DNA from: Halococcus saccharolyticus DSM 5350
Lineage (GTDB): Archaea; Halobacteriota; Halobacteria; Halobacteriales; Halococcaceae
Reading direction: 5' to 3'
Assembly (NCBI RefSeq): GCF_000336915.1
Contig: NZ_AOMD01000021.1
Coordinates: forward strand, 62,001 to 126,000
DNA length: 64,000 bases
The notes under the pieces were generated by a model. The model was not told where the DNA came from. It did not search any database and worked only from the letters and a program-made list of their open reading frames with translations. The position numbers and the translations under genes were made by a program. Of the stretch, positions 1 to 8,865 are shown one piece after another. Position 1 is the stretch's first letter. Each line of letters opens with the position of its first letter.

Positions 1-1
1 C

Positions 2-397
2 TACGAGCGGATCGCGGGCGTCGCGGCCAACGAACGCGCCGCGGCGGGGGTTCGCGTCACGAACGCCGACGACGAGGTGCTGTTGGTGCGCGACCGACGC
101 GATGAATGGGCCGCCCCACGGGGGCGGGTCGAGCCCGACGAATCGCTCGAAACCGGAGCCATCCGGAACGTGCGCGAGGCAACTGGCGTCGAGTGTGCGA
201 TCGAGGACGTCGAACGGATCTCGATCGTCGGCGTCGGCGACGAGACCGACCGCGACCGCTCTTCGATCTACTGCCTCGTGGTGCTGTTCGCCGGCTCGTG
301 TGGCCCCGACGAACGCGTCGATCCCGCCGAGACGCCGGTCCGGTGGCGACGGAGCCGGCCGACCGACGGCCTCGATCCGGGCGTGCTCGCGATCTGA
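2..397 (+). CDS. NUDIX-fold hydrolase, 5'-truncated by window edge
   Basis: The gene runs in from outside the window, so only its C-terminal ~131 residues are visible. It carries a recognisable but degenerate NUDIX box: GRVEPDES, then seven residues to RNVREATGV. The canonical pattern is G-x5-E-x7-R-E-U-x-E-E-x-G-U. Here the Glu after the Arg is Asn and one of the paired Glu is Ala, so metal binding may be weakened. Family members hydrolyse nucleoside diphosphates linked to another group; the substrate cannot be told. Visible codons are strongly G/C-ending, like the neighbours. The stop is followed by a ~90 base gap before the CAP-domain gene. Confidence 0.75.
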   Translation, partial: YERIAGVAANERAAAGVRVTNADDEVLLVRDRRDEWAAPRGRVEPDESLETGAIRNVREATGVECAIEDVERISIVGVGDETDRDRSSIYCLVVLFAGSCGPDERVDPAETPVRWRRSRPTDGLDPGVLAI

Positions 398-487
398 CCA
401 CGAACAGTTCGTTTTTCTCCACAGCTGGACCAGCGGACGGCGGACCGACGGACAGATACATACTCACGGGGCGCGAACCTCAAGCCG

Positions 488-1246
488 ATGCTTCGATCGG
501 TCGCCGGGCTGCTCGCGTGGGTGGTCTCGGTCGTGCTGCGGCTCGCGTTCGTGGTCGCGATAATCGGGCTCGCCGCCGGGTTCGCGTTCGGTGGGGGCGA
601 TCTTCCGACCTCGGTCGCCGAGCTGGGCGACGACGTGGGCGGGGTCGCCGACGCTGCCGCCGACGGCGTCAGCGAACTCGGTGGCGTCGGCGGGGTGAGT
701 GGTGTCGACGGTGCGGACGCCGCCGACAACGTGAGCGTCCCCTCGATTCCGGAGTCCGACGCCAGCGAGCTCAACGGCACTCGGGTCGAGTATCTCGTCC
801 ACCAGGAGGTCAACGAGGAGCGCGTCGAGCACAACCGTTCGAAACTCGCGTTCGACACCGAACTCCGCCCGGTCGCCCGGTATCACAGCGCCGATATGGC
901 GAACCGAAGCTACTTCGCCCACGTCGGCCCGGACGGCGAGACGCTTGGCGATCGGTACGCGAAGTTCAACTACCAGTGTCGCGTCCCCACGAGCGGATTC
1001 AAGTACGCGACCGGCGGCGAGAACATCCTCTACACCTACTACGACGCACCGGTCAGGATGAACGACCGGTCGGTCAACTACGACACGCCCGAGGAGCTCG
1101 CCCAGGGGATCGTGAACGGCTGGATGAACTCCACGAGCCATCGGGAGAACCTTCTCAAACCCTACTGGCGACAGGAGGCGATCGGGGTGTACGTCCAACA
1201 GACCGACGGCCAGACCCGAGTGTACGCCACCCAGAACTTCTGTTGA
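488..1246 (+). CDS. CAP-domain (SCP/PR-1-like) membrane-anchored extracellular protein
   Basis: A 252-residue protein. A hydrophobic N-terminal segment (about residues 8-37) is probably an uncleaved anchor or signal, followed by a Ser/Gly/Asp-rich linker. Residues ~100-250 form a CAP domain: RYHSADMANRSYFAH matches the first conserved block, GGENI the central motif, and GWMNSTSHRENLL the block that ends in the conserved His-x-Asn-Leu. N-glycosylation sequons (NVS, NGT, NRS, NST) fit an outer-surface location. Microbial CAP proteins are extracellular and often of unknown function. A TATA-like TACATACT lies about 27 bases upstream of the ATG, which suggests a leaderless transcript. Confidence 0.85.
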   Translation: MLRSVAGLLAWVVSVVLRLAFVVAIIGLAAGFAFGGGDLPTSVAELGDDVGGVADAAADGVSELGGVGGVSGVDGADAADNVSVPSIPESDASELNGTRVEYLVHQEVNEERVEHNRSKLAFDTELRPVARYHSADMANRSYFAHVGPDGETLGDRYAKFNYQCRVPTSGFKYATGGENILYTYYDAPVRMNDRSVNYDTPEELAQGIVNGWMNSTSHRENLLKPYWRQEAIGVYVQQTDGQTRVYATQNFC

Positions 1247-1247
1247 G

Positions 1248-3800
1248 TCAGGCGTCGTCCGAACCGTCGGGTCGTGAATGCGACTCCCAAAAGTTCGCGA
1301 GCTGTGAGTCGAGGAACATCGGCGTCATCGTGGTCCATTCCTCGCGTTCCTCGGCCGGGAGGTACTCGTGGACCGATCGCGGCGCATCGGAGGTATAGCG
1401 CTCGTCGAGAAACGCCCGGACGCCGACCTCCTCGGGGCCCCGGATGACCCGGCCGATGGCCTGCCGCGCGCGCCGGACTGCGGGCACGGTGAGCGCGTAC
1501 TCGAAGGCCTTGTCCTCCCCGAACGCCGCGCCGTAGGCCCGCCGCACGGCGCGAATCCGCGGTGAGGCGACGTTCACGAGCGGGACGCCGACGACCGCGC
1601 ACGCGCTCAGTTTCGCGCCGTCGTAGTCTACACCTTCGGTCAGTGTCCCGCGCGTCGAGGTGACGAGCACCTTCCCGCCACCGGCGAAGAAGTCGCGCTT
1701 CAGTGCCTCGGTCGTCTCGGCGCTCGACGGCTCGTCGATCAGGACGGGTTTCTCGACCGACTCGCGAAGGCGATCCGCCGCCCACGCCGCCTCGCGGTAG
1801 CTCGGCAGACAGACCAGCACGTTGCCCGGGCTTCGTGCGATCTCCCGGAGCGCGTAGGCGTAGGTTTCGCGGACCTCGTTCCCCGAGTCGGGCGGACCGC
1901 GGTTCCGCGCGGTGAACGCCGGTACGTCGACGATCCAGCTCGCGCGGTTTTCCGCGGGGAAGGTCAGATCGTACGTCCGCTCGGCGATCGGGCGCTCGGT
2001 TCCTGTTCCTTCGTCCCTGGTCGTCCCGTTTTCGCCGTCAGCGTTCGCTCCCTCGTTTTCGTCGCCCGAACTCTCCTTCGGGCTCGGGAGGTCGACGCCG
2101 TCGGGAACCTCTGGAATGTCGGCGGCGTCCGCCGATTCGGTCACGAGTCGATCGAGTCCCACACACTCCCGGAAGACGTCCATCGGTTCGAGCGTCGCGC
2201 TCATCAACACCCCGCCGCCGAGGTCCGCGAACCGCTCGCGGAGGTCCGCAGCCGGCAGGCAGTCGTAGCATTCGAGCGCCGCGGTGTAGTGGCGTCGCCA
2301 CTCGTCGCTGTGTTCGCGGTCGGTGCGTTCGAGCGTGACTTCTCGGAAGTACGCGGCGTGGTCGCGAGTCCACCAGTTTCGCACCAACCGTCCGACGCTT
2401 CCGCAGACACAGCTTCGATCCGGGTCGACCGTTTCGAGCACGTCCTCGACCGCCGCGCCGACGGTGTGGAGCGATTCGCAGAAATCCTCGGTGTAGCCCG
2501 CCTCGATCGCCCACTCGGTGAACGCGTCGGGCTCGTCGACCGTGGGATCGCGAAGTGGGATCTCGACCCGATCGGGGAGGTCGCCGCGTTCGGCTGCACG
2601 GTCGAGATCGTCGAACTCCTCGTCGAGGTGGGTCTCGACCCGACGATCGAGCCAGTCGATGGCGTCGTCGTAGAACTCCCGTGTCTGTGTGAGCGCGTCG
2701 GTCGAGAGCTCCCAGCTCGCGAGCTGGGTAGCGATCGCCTCGCGGTTCTCGCGCGATTGGCGCGCGTACGAGGCGAGCTGGGCGATATCGTTTCGCGCTC
2801 GCCGGAGCGACACGCTACCGATCCGGTCGCTCAGCAGATCCCGAACCCGACCCTCCAGCCGGTGGGCCTCGTCGACGATCACGAACGTCCGCTCGTCGAC
2901 CACACCGTCGGTGAGAACCCGAGTTCGAGGATCGAACAGATGGTTGTAGTTGCCGACGACGACATCGCTCTCTTCGAGCAGCGCTCCCATCGCGCGGTGC
3001 GGGCAAGTCCCTGCTGGCACTGCCCCGGCGAGCAACTCCTCGGTCGTAATAACACTGTGCTCGCCGTCGGCGAACGACACTGGCGATCCCTTCTCGCGGG
3101 CGTACCAGTCGGCCTCGAACGGACAGAAAACTTGCTCACGGTCGCTCTCGGTCATTGATTCGGGAACGACTGGTCGGCCCGTCGAGTACGGTGCCTCGAC
3201 GCCCGCCGTCGAGAGACCCTCGTCGAGCGTGCGCCACGAGTCGGCGTCGATCCGGGCCGACTCGACGAGGTCGGCCGCACGGCCGGCGTCCCACCACGCC
3301 TCGCCACCGTCGTCGCCCGCAACGAGGCCCGCGGTAGTTTCTCGGAGGTCCTCGCAAGCGTCCTGGACCCCGCGGTCGAACGCATCCGCGCGCTCGTACG
3401 GGCAGAGCGCGGGCTTGCCGACCAGCGCGAGTCCCGAAAACGGCTCGTCGAGATCGGCGTTGATCGCTCGGAGGTCCTGGATGAACTGCCGGCGCTGCTG
3501 TTTGACCGGTGTCGCCACCACGACGTTGTCGTAGCGGTCGGTGTTCCGGAGGAGATGGCCGGCGGCCGCGAGCGCGGCCATCGTCTTGCCCGTCCCGCAG
3601 GCCCCCTCCATCACGAGATAGCCACCCTCCTCGCCGGCGTCGATCGCCGCCTCGATCGCGTCGGCCTGGTTCGCGTACGGCTCGTCGTAGCCGAAGAACT
3701 CGTGCCAGTCGTGTTCGTTCTCGTGATCGCTCTCGGCAGCGTGGCTGGCGGTCCTCTCGGCCGTGGCAACTGTCTCGTCTCGACGCTCGTCGCCGCTCAT
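1248..3800 (-). CDS. XPD/Rad3-like superfamily 2 DNA helicase with FeS cluster
   Basis: About 850 residues, the size of archaeal XPD-like or DinG-like 5'-3' helicases. Walker A is GACGTGKT (~residue 66-73), followed by four spaced cysteines (~133, 149, 226, 266) in the position of the 4Fe-4S cluster domain. Motif II is DEAH (~310) and motif VI is QAIGRVIRG near the C-terminus. Such enzymes unwind DNA in repair or transcription-associated processes. A stretch rich in Glu, Gly and Asn around residue 590 is an inserted acidic linker. An in-frame ATG lies 9 codons upstream (3827), but the TATA box at 3830-3837 would place the transcript start near 3805, so 3800 is preferred. Its neighbour is divergent. 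Confidence 0.9.
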   Translation of the reverse strand: MSGDERRDETVATAERTASHAAESDHENEHDWHEFFGYDEPYANQADAIEAAIDAGEEGGYLVMEGACGTGKTMAALAAAGHLLRNTDRYDNVVVATPVKQQRRQFIQDLRAINADLDEPFSGLALVGKPALCPYERADAFDRGVQDACEDLRETTAGLVAGDDGGEAWWDAGRAADLVESARIDADSWRTLDEGLSTAGVEAPYSTGRPVVPESMTESDREQVFCPFEADWYAREKGSPVSFADGEHSVITTEELLAGAVPAGTCPHRAMGALLEESDVVVGNYNHLFDPRTRVLTDGVVDERTFVIVDEAHRLEGRVRDLLSDRIGSVSLRRARNDIAQLASYARQSRENREAIATQLASWELSTDALTQTREFYDDAIDWLDRRVETHLDEEFDDLDRAAERGDLPDRVEIPLRDPTVDEPDAFTEWAIEAGYTEDFCESLHTVGAAVEDVLETVDPDRSCVCGSVGRLVRNWWTRDHAAYFREVTLERTDREHSDEWRRHYTAALECYDCLPAADLRERFADLGGGVLMSATLEPMDVFRECVGLDRLVTESADAADIPEVPDGVDLPSPKESSGDENEGANADGENGTTRDEGTGTERPIAERTYDLTFPAENRASWIVDVPAFTARNRGPPDSGNEVRETYAYALREIARSPGNVLVCLPSYREAAWAADRLRESVEKPVLIDEPSSAETTEALKRDFFAGGGKVLVTSTRGTLTEGVDYDGAKLSACAVVGVPLVNVASPRIRAVRRAYGAAFGEDKAFEYALTVPAVRRARQAIGRVIRGPEEVGVRAFLDERYTSDAPRSVHEYLPAEEREEWTTMTPMFLDSQLANFWESHSRPDGSDDA

Positions 3801-3829
3801 CGATCGTAGTCTGCGTTCCGGCGGCATCC

Positions 3830-3837
3830 GTTATAGA
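3830..3837 (-). promoter_or_regulatory. TATA box of the XPD-like helicase gene
   Basis: Read on the minus strand the sequence is TCTATAAC, centred ~33 bases upstream of the ATG at 3800. This spacing gives a nearly leaderless mRNA and decides the start codon, because an ATG at 3827 would fall inside or upstream of the initiation site. Confidence 0.6.
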
Positions 3838-3958
3838 CTGTCGGTCCGCGAAACGGCCACCGCTGTTCTGCGTGACGTTTCGTTGTCCATCCCGAACGGA
3901 GGCCCGGTGCTGACGCATCGATGGACACGGTTTTGTCGGTACTCGCCCCCGTTCTCGC

Positions 3959-4978
3959 ATGGCCGACTACGGAAAGGTGGACGCCGGGTTCTTCGACGAG
4001 CACATCTACCCGCGTCTCGGCGCAGACCGGGCTGACGTCGCACTCGGACCGCAGCACGGGGTCGATTTCGGGGTTGTCGAGATCGCGGATCAGGGCGTCG
4101 TGGTCGCGACCGATCCGATTTCGGTCCTGCCCGAACTCGGTTACGAACGGGCTGGTCGGTTCGCGCTCGACGTGGTGCTCGCCGATGTGGCCGTCAGCGG
4201 CCTTCCGCCATCCTTTCTCTCGATCAATTTCAGCCTCCCTCCAGAGATGACCGACGAGGAGTTCGCGACGCTCTGGGCGGCGATCGATCGCGAGGCCACC
4301 GCTCTCGGAACGAGCGTCATAGCGGGACATACGGCGCGGTACGAGGGATGTTCGTTCCCGTGGGTCGGTGGCGCGACCGCGCTCGCGGTCGGAGACAGCA
4401 AGGAGATCGTGCGACCCGACGGCGCACGACCGGGCGATCGGCTCGTGCTCACGACCGGCCCCGCCGTCGAGGCTGTCGGCCTCCTGACGACGCTGTTCGG
4501 CGATCGAATGGATCTCCCCGAAAGGACGCTCGAAATCGCCAGAGAGCGGCTCGACGACACCGACACCGTCCGCGACGCGCTCGTCGCCGCGGCCGCCGGC
4601 CCGGTCACCGCGATGCACGACGTCACCGAAGGCGGGCTCGCCAACGCGCTCTGTGAGGTCGCCACGAGTGCGGGTGTCCGCCTCGATATCGACCGCGAGG
4701 CGGTGCCAATGCGCCCCGGCGTCGAGCCGATCTGTGAGTACCTCGATATCGATCCGTGGACGGCGACCAGCTCCGGCTCCCTTTTGATCGCCGTGGCTCC
4801 CGAGGGACTCGATAACGTTCTCGCGGCGCTCGACGAACGGGAGACCACGGCGGCCGTCATCGGCACTGTCGCGGAGGGAGACGGCGCGTACGTCGAGGGC
4901 GAACGGATCGAAGGGCCGATCGTCGACTCCTCGTGGGGCGTGTACGCCGACTACGCCGCTGGTGAGAACGAATCGTGA
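3959..4978 (+). CDS. AIR synthase-related protein (PurM/HypE/ThiL fold)
   Basis: A 339-residue protein of the PurM/HypE/SelD/ThiL superfamily, which binds ATP and phosphorylates acyl or amide-like substrates. The N-terminal half carries the conserved Asp-rich entry (DPISVLPELG, then DVVLADVAVSGLPP) and the GHTARYEG segment. The second half has PGDRLVLTTG and the MHDVTEGGLANALCEVA block typical of the AIRS_C domain. HypE would make the Fe-cyanide ligand of NiFe hydrogenase, but no hyp genes are adjacent, so the specific substrate is open. The gene stands alone and is divergent from the helicase. Confidence 0.8.
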   Translation: MADYGKVDAGFFDEHIYPRLGADRADVALGPQHGVDFGVVEIADQGVVVATDPISVLPELGYERAGRFALDVVLADVAVSGLPPSFLSINFSLPPEMTDEEFATLWAAIDREATALGTSVIAGHTARYEGCSFPWVGGATALAVGDSKEIVRPDGARPGDRLVLTTGPAVEAVGLLTTLFGDRMDLPERTLEIARERLDDTDTVRDALVAAAAGPVTAMHDVTEGGLANALCEVATSAGVRLDIDREAVPMRPGVEPICEYLDIDPWTATSSGSLLIAVAPEGLDNVLAALDERETTAAVIGTVAEGDGAYVEGERIEGPIVDSSWGVYADYAAGENES

Positions 4979-5184
4979 ACCAGTCCGCTCTGCCCGACGA
5001 GTTCTAACTCCTCGTGGCTCGGGCGACAAACGCCCTCAGAGTGAATAGCGGATCTGTCGGCAGTATTCGTACCGAACAACGAAGACTGGTGGATTTGGGT
5101 CCATACCGACACCACCGAGACAGGTCATCAACCTTCGTAGACGGCCCGGCAGGGTGGCGCTACCTCTGGTGTCCCGGTGTCCGA

Positions 5185-5982
5185 TCACCCTGCTCGTCGC
5201 ATCACGACGCCGGCGGCTGCGATCGACACCAGCGTGAACCCACAGAGCGCCACGACCGCGACCCAGAAGTCAGCAGCCGCGACCTCGATCACGAGATCGG
5301 CGTCCGCGCCGTCACCGAGGATGCTCCAGCGCTCGGCCGCCTCGCCCTCGCCGAGTACGACGTAGTTCATCGCGTCCAGGATATACGTGATCGGCATTGC
5401 GCGGGCGAGAAGTTCGAGGGCGTCGGGGAGTTCCTCGATCGGGATGAACGTCCCACCGAGGATGACCTGTGGAGCGATGACGACCGGCAGGAACTGGAGT
5501 GCCTGGAACTCGTTCTCCGCGAACAGCGAGAGCAGGATGCCGAGACCCAGCGCGGAGAGCGCGCCGAGGAGTTCGACGGCGAAAAACAGGATCACGCCGT
5601 GTTCGAACTCGATGTCGAGGAAGTACACCGCCGAGCCGAGCAGGACGCCCGACTGCACGGTCGCGAGCACGCCGAAGCCGAGAACGTAGCCCGAAACCAC
5701 GCCGGTCCGCGAGGCGGGCGAGACCAGGATCCGTTCGAGGGTGCCCGCCGTCCGTTCGCGGAGGAAGCCGATGGCGGTCAGGATGTAGGTCAGAATGAAC
5801 ACGATGACGCCAAGCAGCACCGGAGCGACGCCCGTCGGATCCGGGAACACCTCGCTGAACAGGTAGATGAGCAGCGCGGGAACCACGAACACGAGTCCGA
5901 GAGTGCGCCGGTCGCCACGGAGCGAGAGCAATAGCCGACGAGCGATCGGCACTGCACCCCGTGTCGGAGCCGCCACACTCAT
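5185..5982 (-). CDS. ABC-2 type transporter permease
   Basis: A 265-residue integral membrane protein with about six hydrophobic segments. The PDPTGVAPVLLGVIVF and RERTAGTLERILVSP segments are typical of ABC-2 exporter permeases such as those of drug or Na+ exporters. Its ATG overlaps the stop codon of the upstream ATPase gene in an ATGA, so the two are translationally coupled and form one exporter. The substrate is unknown. The C-terminus ends in the usual basic stretch (VMRRAG). Confidence 0.88.
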   Translation of the reverse strand: MSVAAPTRGAVPIARRLLLSLRGDRRTLGLVFVVPALLIYLFSEVFPDPTGVAPVLLGVIVFILTYILTAIGFLRERTAGTLERILVSPASRTGVVSGYVLGFGVLATVQSGVLLGSAVYFLDIEFEHGVILFFAVELLGALSALGLGILLSLFAENEFQALQFLPVVIAPQVILGGTFIPIEELPDALELLARAMPITYILDAMNYVVLGEGEAAERWSILGDGADADLVIEVAAADFWVAVVALCGFTLVSIAAAGVVMRRAG

Positions 5983-6797
5983 CGAACCACTTCCACGGCG
6001 TCGTCAGCCCCCGGTGTGCCAGTACCGTCCCTGTTCGTGGCCGTCCGTCGATCCAGTAGCGCGAGGAAGGCGTCTTCGAGGTCCGTCGTGCCCGTCGCAT
6101 CGAGGAACGACTCCGGTGCATCGAACGCGAGCACCCGACCGTCGCGGAGGAACAACACGCGGTCACAGTTGGTTGCTTCGCCGAGGTAGTGCGTCGACAC
6201 CATCATCAGCGCCCCCGCGTCGCGGCGCTCGCGAAACGACGTCCACATGCTCGCCCGGAGCTCCGGATCGACACCCACAGTCGGCTCGTCGAGCAAGAGC
6301 ACGTCGGGATCGTGGACGAGCGCACACGCGAGGCTCGTTCGTCGGACCATTCCCCCGGAGAGTTCCGTCACCGCTGCGTCGGTTCGTTCCCCGAGATCGA
6401 CGAACTCGATCGCGCGCTCGACGGCGGCCTCGCGGTCGCGCACGCCGTAGAGCCTGGCGAAGAAGTCGACGTTCTCTCGAACGGTAAGGTCGTTGTAGAC
6501 GGCCTCGTGCTGGGGCATGTAGCCGATCCGGGCGCGCTCCGTACTCCGGAGGTCCGCCGGGTCCGTGTCGTTGACGCGTGCCGATCCGTTCGACGGGCGG
6601 AGCAGCCCGAGCAGACACCGGATGAGCGTCGTCTTCCCCGAGCCGTTCGGCCCGGCGACACCGACGATCTGTGGGCCGTCGATCGTGAGATCGACATCGT
6701 CGAGCGCCGTGATCGCCCCGAACGACCGGCTGAATCCATCGAGTGTGATCGAAACGTCGCTGGCTGTGGTCATACGTGTCTGTAGGTACGCACTCAT
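5979..6797 (-). CDS. ABC transporter ATP-binding protein
   Basis: A 272-residue ATPase with a complete motif set: Walker A GPNGSGKT, signature LSGGM, Walker B LLLDEPTVGVD and the switch His in VSTHY. It pairs with the permease that overlaps its stop codon. The start may be 6797 or the second ATG at 6773; the TATA-like ACATAAAC (6828-6835, minus strand) ~30 bases upstream fits 6797. The gene is divergent from an HTH-10 regulator across fewer than 70 bases, and the shared region holds a perfect inverted repeat, which suggests local control. Confidence 0.9.
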   Translation of the reverse strand: MSAYLQTRMTTASDVSITLDGFSRSFGAITALDDVDLTIDGPQIVGVAGPNGSGKTTLIRCLLGLLRPSNGSARVNDTDPADLRSTERARIGYMPQHEAVYNDLTVRENVDFFARLYGVRDREAAVERAIEFVDLGERTDAAVTELSGGMVRRTSLACALVHDPDVLLLDEPTVGVDPELRASMWTSFRERRDAGALMMVSTHYLGEATNCDRVLFLRDGRVLAFDAPESFLDATGTTDLEDAFLALLDRRTATNRDGTGTPGADDAVEVVR

Positions 6798-6824
6798 GCT
6801 GGACGTTTCGCCGAGTATGACGAG

Positions 6825-6861
6825 GAGGTTTATGTGTATTCAAGTACCATGGTTAAACCTC
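6825..6861. promoter_or_regulatory. Inverted repeat in divergent exporter/regulator promoter
   Basis: GAGGTTTA at 6825-6832 is repeated exactly inverted as TAAACCTC at 6854-6861, 21 bases apart. The left arm contains the TATA-like element for both directions (GGTTTATG rightward, ACATAAAC leftward). Placement over the promoter and spacing of about three helical turns centre to centre fit a dimer operator. Binding by the adjacent HTH-10 protein is inference. Confidence 0.5.
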
Positions 6862-6863
6862 AC

Positions 6864-7529
6864 ATGCGTCACGTCCGCTTCACGGCCACCCTCCCGCCTG
6901 ACGTGCGGCCGCCGCTGTTCGACCTGATCGCGGGGGTAGAGGCAGCGTGGATAGCGGAGACGCGATTGGTCAACTGGAACATCGCCAGCGAGTATCCGGC
7001 CGTGCTGTTCGTCGTGACAGCGGACCGCGAGCGCTTCGAGGCAGCACTCGAAGCGGTGCCCGAGGTGAAAACCGCCGACACGACCGCGCTCACCGCCGAT
7101 CAGTTCGCCCTTCACCTGCGGTTGGAGCCACCATCGGTTCTCGCACAGATGTTCGATGCGGTCGTCAGGAACGGGCTGATTCTCGTCCGCCCCATCGTCT
7201 ACCGTGACGGCACTGTCCACGGAAACGTGGTCGGCCAGCCCGCAGAGGTCCAGGCGCTCTTCGATGCGTTGCCCTCGGAGATCGCTCCGACGATCGAGGG
7301 GGTGAGTGAGTTCGATGTACGCCGGGAGGCCCCGGCGGCAGCCCTCAGCGACCGCCAGTTGGAAGCCGTCCGAGTCGCCGTGGAACTGGGATACTACGAG
7401 TCGCCGCACCAGGCCACCCATGCGGACATCGCGGCCGAGATCGGGTGTTCGCCGAGTACCGTCACCGAACACCTCCAGAAAGCGGAGCGGAAACTCGTGA
7501 CCGGAGCGCTGGCGTCCTACACGGATTGA
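6864..7529 (+). CDS. HTH-10 (Bat-type) transcriptional regulator
   Basis: A 221-residue protein if started at 6864. The N-terminal ~150 residues form the haloarchaeal sensory region of these regulators. The C-terminal HTH-10 domain begins at LSDRQLEAVRVAVELGYYE and has the helix-turn-helix ADIAAEIGCSPSTVTEHLQKAE. Alternative starts are ATG at 6849 and GTG at 6834; the GTG has a GAGGAGGT Shine-Dalgarno-like run just upstream, whereas the TATA box at 6829-6835 would put transcription start near 6858 and favours 6864. It is divergent from an ABC exporter, which it probably controls. Confidence 0.85.
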   Translation: MRHVRFTATLPPDVRPPLFDLIAGVEAAWIAETRLVNWNIASEYPAVLFVVTADRERFEAALEAVPEVKTADTTALTADQFALHLRLEPPSVLAQMFDAVVRNGLILVRPIVYRDGTVHGNVVGQPAEVQALFDALPSEIAPTIEGVSEFDVRREAPAAALSDRQLEAVRVAVELGYYESPHQATHADIAAEIGCSPSTVTEHLQKAERKLVTGALASYTD

Positions 7530-7668
7530 CCAGATACACGTTCTGAGAACCGTCGAATGAACACCGTGTGCCGACCGCGTTTCACGGCGTGACTACCATG
7601 CTCTCTATCCAGTGACGACGTATCGGGACGAGCGAACCACCCGCCGATCCGAGCATCGCCCGGAGGCG

Positions 7669-8727
7669 TCAGACGACGCCGGTCACCCTCGCGACCTCGC
7701 GTGCGGCCGCCTCGTTCATCCCGTTGCCGAGAATGGTGTAGCGGTCCCGGATCCCGTGGGCGGTCGTGAGTGCCTTGATCACGTCGTCCGGATCGACGCC
7801 GAGTCCGTTGGCAGTCGTTGGCGCACCGATCCTGGCAAGCGCGTCGCGGACGTTTCGCCACTGACCCTCGTCGCCGGTGTGGAGGTACTCGGTCAGGATC
7901 GATCCCACGCCGACCTGGTGGCCGTGGAGCGCCGCGCCGGGGGCGATCCGATCGAGTTGGTGGCTGAAGAGATGTTCCGCGCCGCTCGCCGGCCGCGAGG
8001 AGTCCGCGATACTCATCGCAACCCCCGAGGAGACCAGCGCCTTCACGACGACCCACGCCGACTCTTCGAGCCCCTGCTTGATCGAATCGGCGTTGTCGAC
8101 GAGCATCTCGGCGGTCATTCGGGAGAGTGCGCCCGCGTACTCCGAATATTCGACGTTCTGGAGTCGGTTGGCGAGCCGCCAGTCCCGGACCGCGGTGTAG
8201 TTCGAGATGATGTCGGCACACCCTGCTGTGGTCAGCTCCCACGGCGCGTCGGCGATGATTTCCGTATCGGCGACGACGGCAAGCGGCGGCTCGGCGGCGA
8301 CCGAGTGACGGGTGTCGCCCTCCGGGACCGAGCCGCGCCCGGAGACGATCCCGTCGTGGCTCGCGGCCGTCGGGACCGAGACGAACCCCATGCTCAGGGA
8401 ATCGCTCGCCATCTTCGCGATGTCGATCGGCTTGCCGCCGCCAACCCCGACGAGGAAGCCGGCCTCCTCCGCTTCGGCGGTCCCGATCACCCGCTCGACC
8501 GCCGCGAAGCTCGCCTCTTCGACCACGACCGTCACCGGTTCGGTCCCCGTGGCGGCGAACCCCTCGACGACGCGCTCGCCGGCTACCTCGCGGGCGGTCG
8601 GGCTAGTGACGACGAGGGGCCGTCCAGCGAGGTGGAGTTCGTCGACGGCGTCGGTAGTTTGGGAGAGGACGCCGTGACCAACCACGACGTTCCGTGGGAG
8701 ACGGATCCACGTCGATTTGTCGAACAT
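7669..8727 (-). CDS. egsA: sn-glycerol-1-phosphate dehydrogenase [NAD(P)+]
   Basis: A 352-residue enzyme that reduces dihydroxyacetone phosphate to sn-glycerol-1-phosphate, the stereospecific backbone of archaeal ether lipids. It acts in the cytoplasm and needs zinc. The nucleotide-binding GVGGGKPIDIAK motif, the ASHDGIVSGRGS segment and the His-containing SGAEHLFSHQLD and LHGHQVGVG blocks, which carry zinc ligands in this family, are all present. The open frame extends 21 codons upstream, but MFDKSTWIRLPRN matches the usual family start. Expressed divergently from the following sulfatase-like gene. Confidence 0.95.
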   Translation of the reverse strand: MFDKSTWIRLPRNVVVGHGVLSQTTDAVDELHLAGRPLVVTSPTAREVAGERVVEGFAATGTEPVTVVVEEASFAAVERVIGTAEAEEAGFLVGVGGGKPIDIAKMASDSLSMGFVSVPTAASHDGIVSGRGSVPEGDTRHSVAAEPPLAVVADTEIIADAPWELTTAGCADIISNYTAVRDWRLANRLQNVEYSEYAGALSRMTAEMLVDNADSIKQGLEESAWVVVKALVSSGVAMSIADSSRPASGAEHLFSHQLDRIAPGAALHGHQVGVGSILTEYLHTGDEGQWRNVRDALARIGAPTTANGLGVDPDDVIKALTTAHGIRDRYTILGNGMNEAAAREVARVTGVV

Positions 8728-8835
8728 GACGTTCCCTATCCGGCACGAACCAAACCGTTTGCCCTCCGCAGCGCTTCCGCACGGAAACACGACTGGGACG
8801 GCGGACCCGCTGACGTTGCACCAGCGTGCACAAAC

Positions 8836-8843
8836 AGTTTAGC
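8836..8843 (+). promoter_or_regulatory. TATA-like element of the sulfatase-like gene
   Basis: The AGTTTAGC element lies ~27 bases upstream of the ATG at 8866, the archaeal TATA spacing for a leaderless mRNA. It supports starting the protein at MNVALVVLD rather than further upstream in the long open frame. Confidence 0.45.
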
Positions 8844-8865
8844 ACGCCGTCGAGTACCGGCATCG

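Noticed and set aside
7612-8865. Upstream extension of the sulfatase-like frame
   Set aside because: This part is antisense to egsA; a TATA box and family similarity place the start at 8866.
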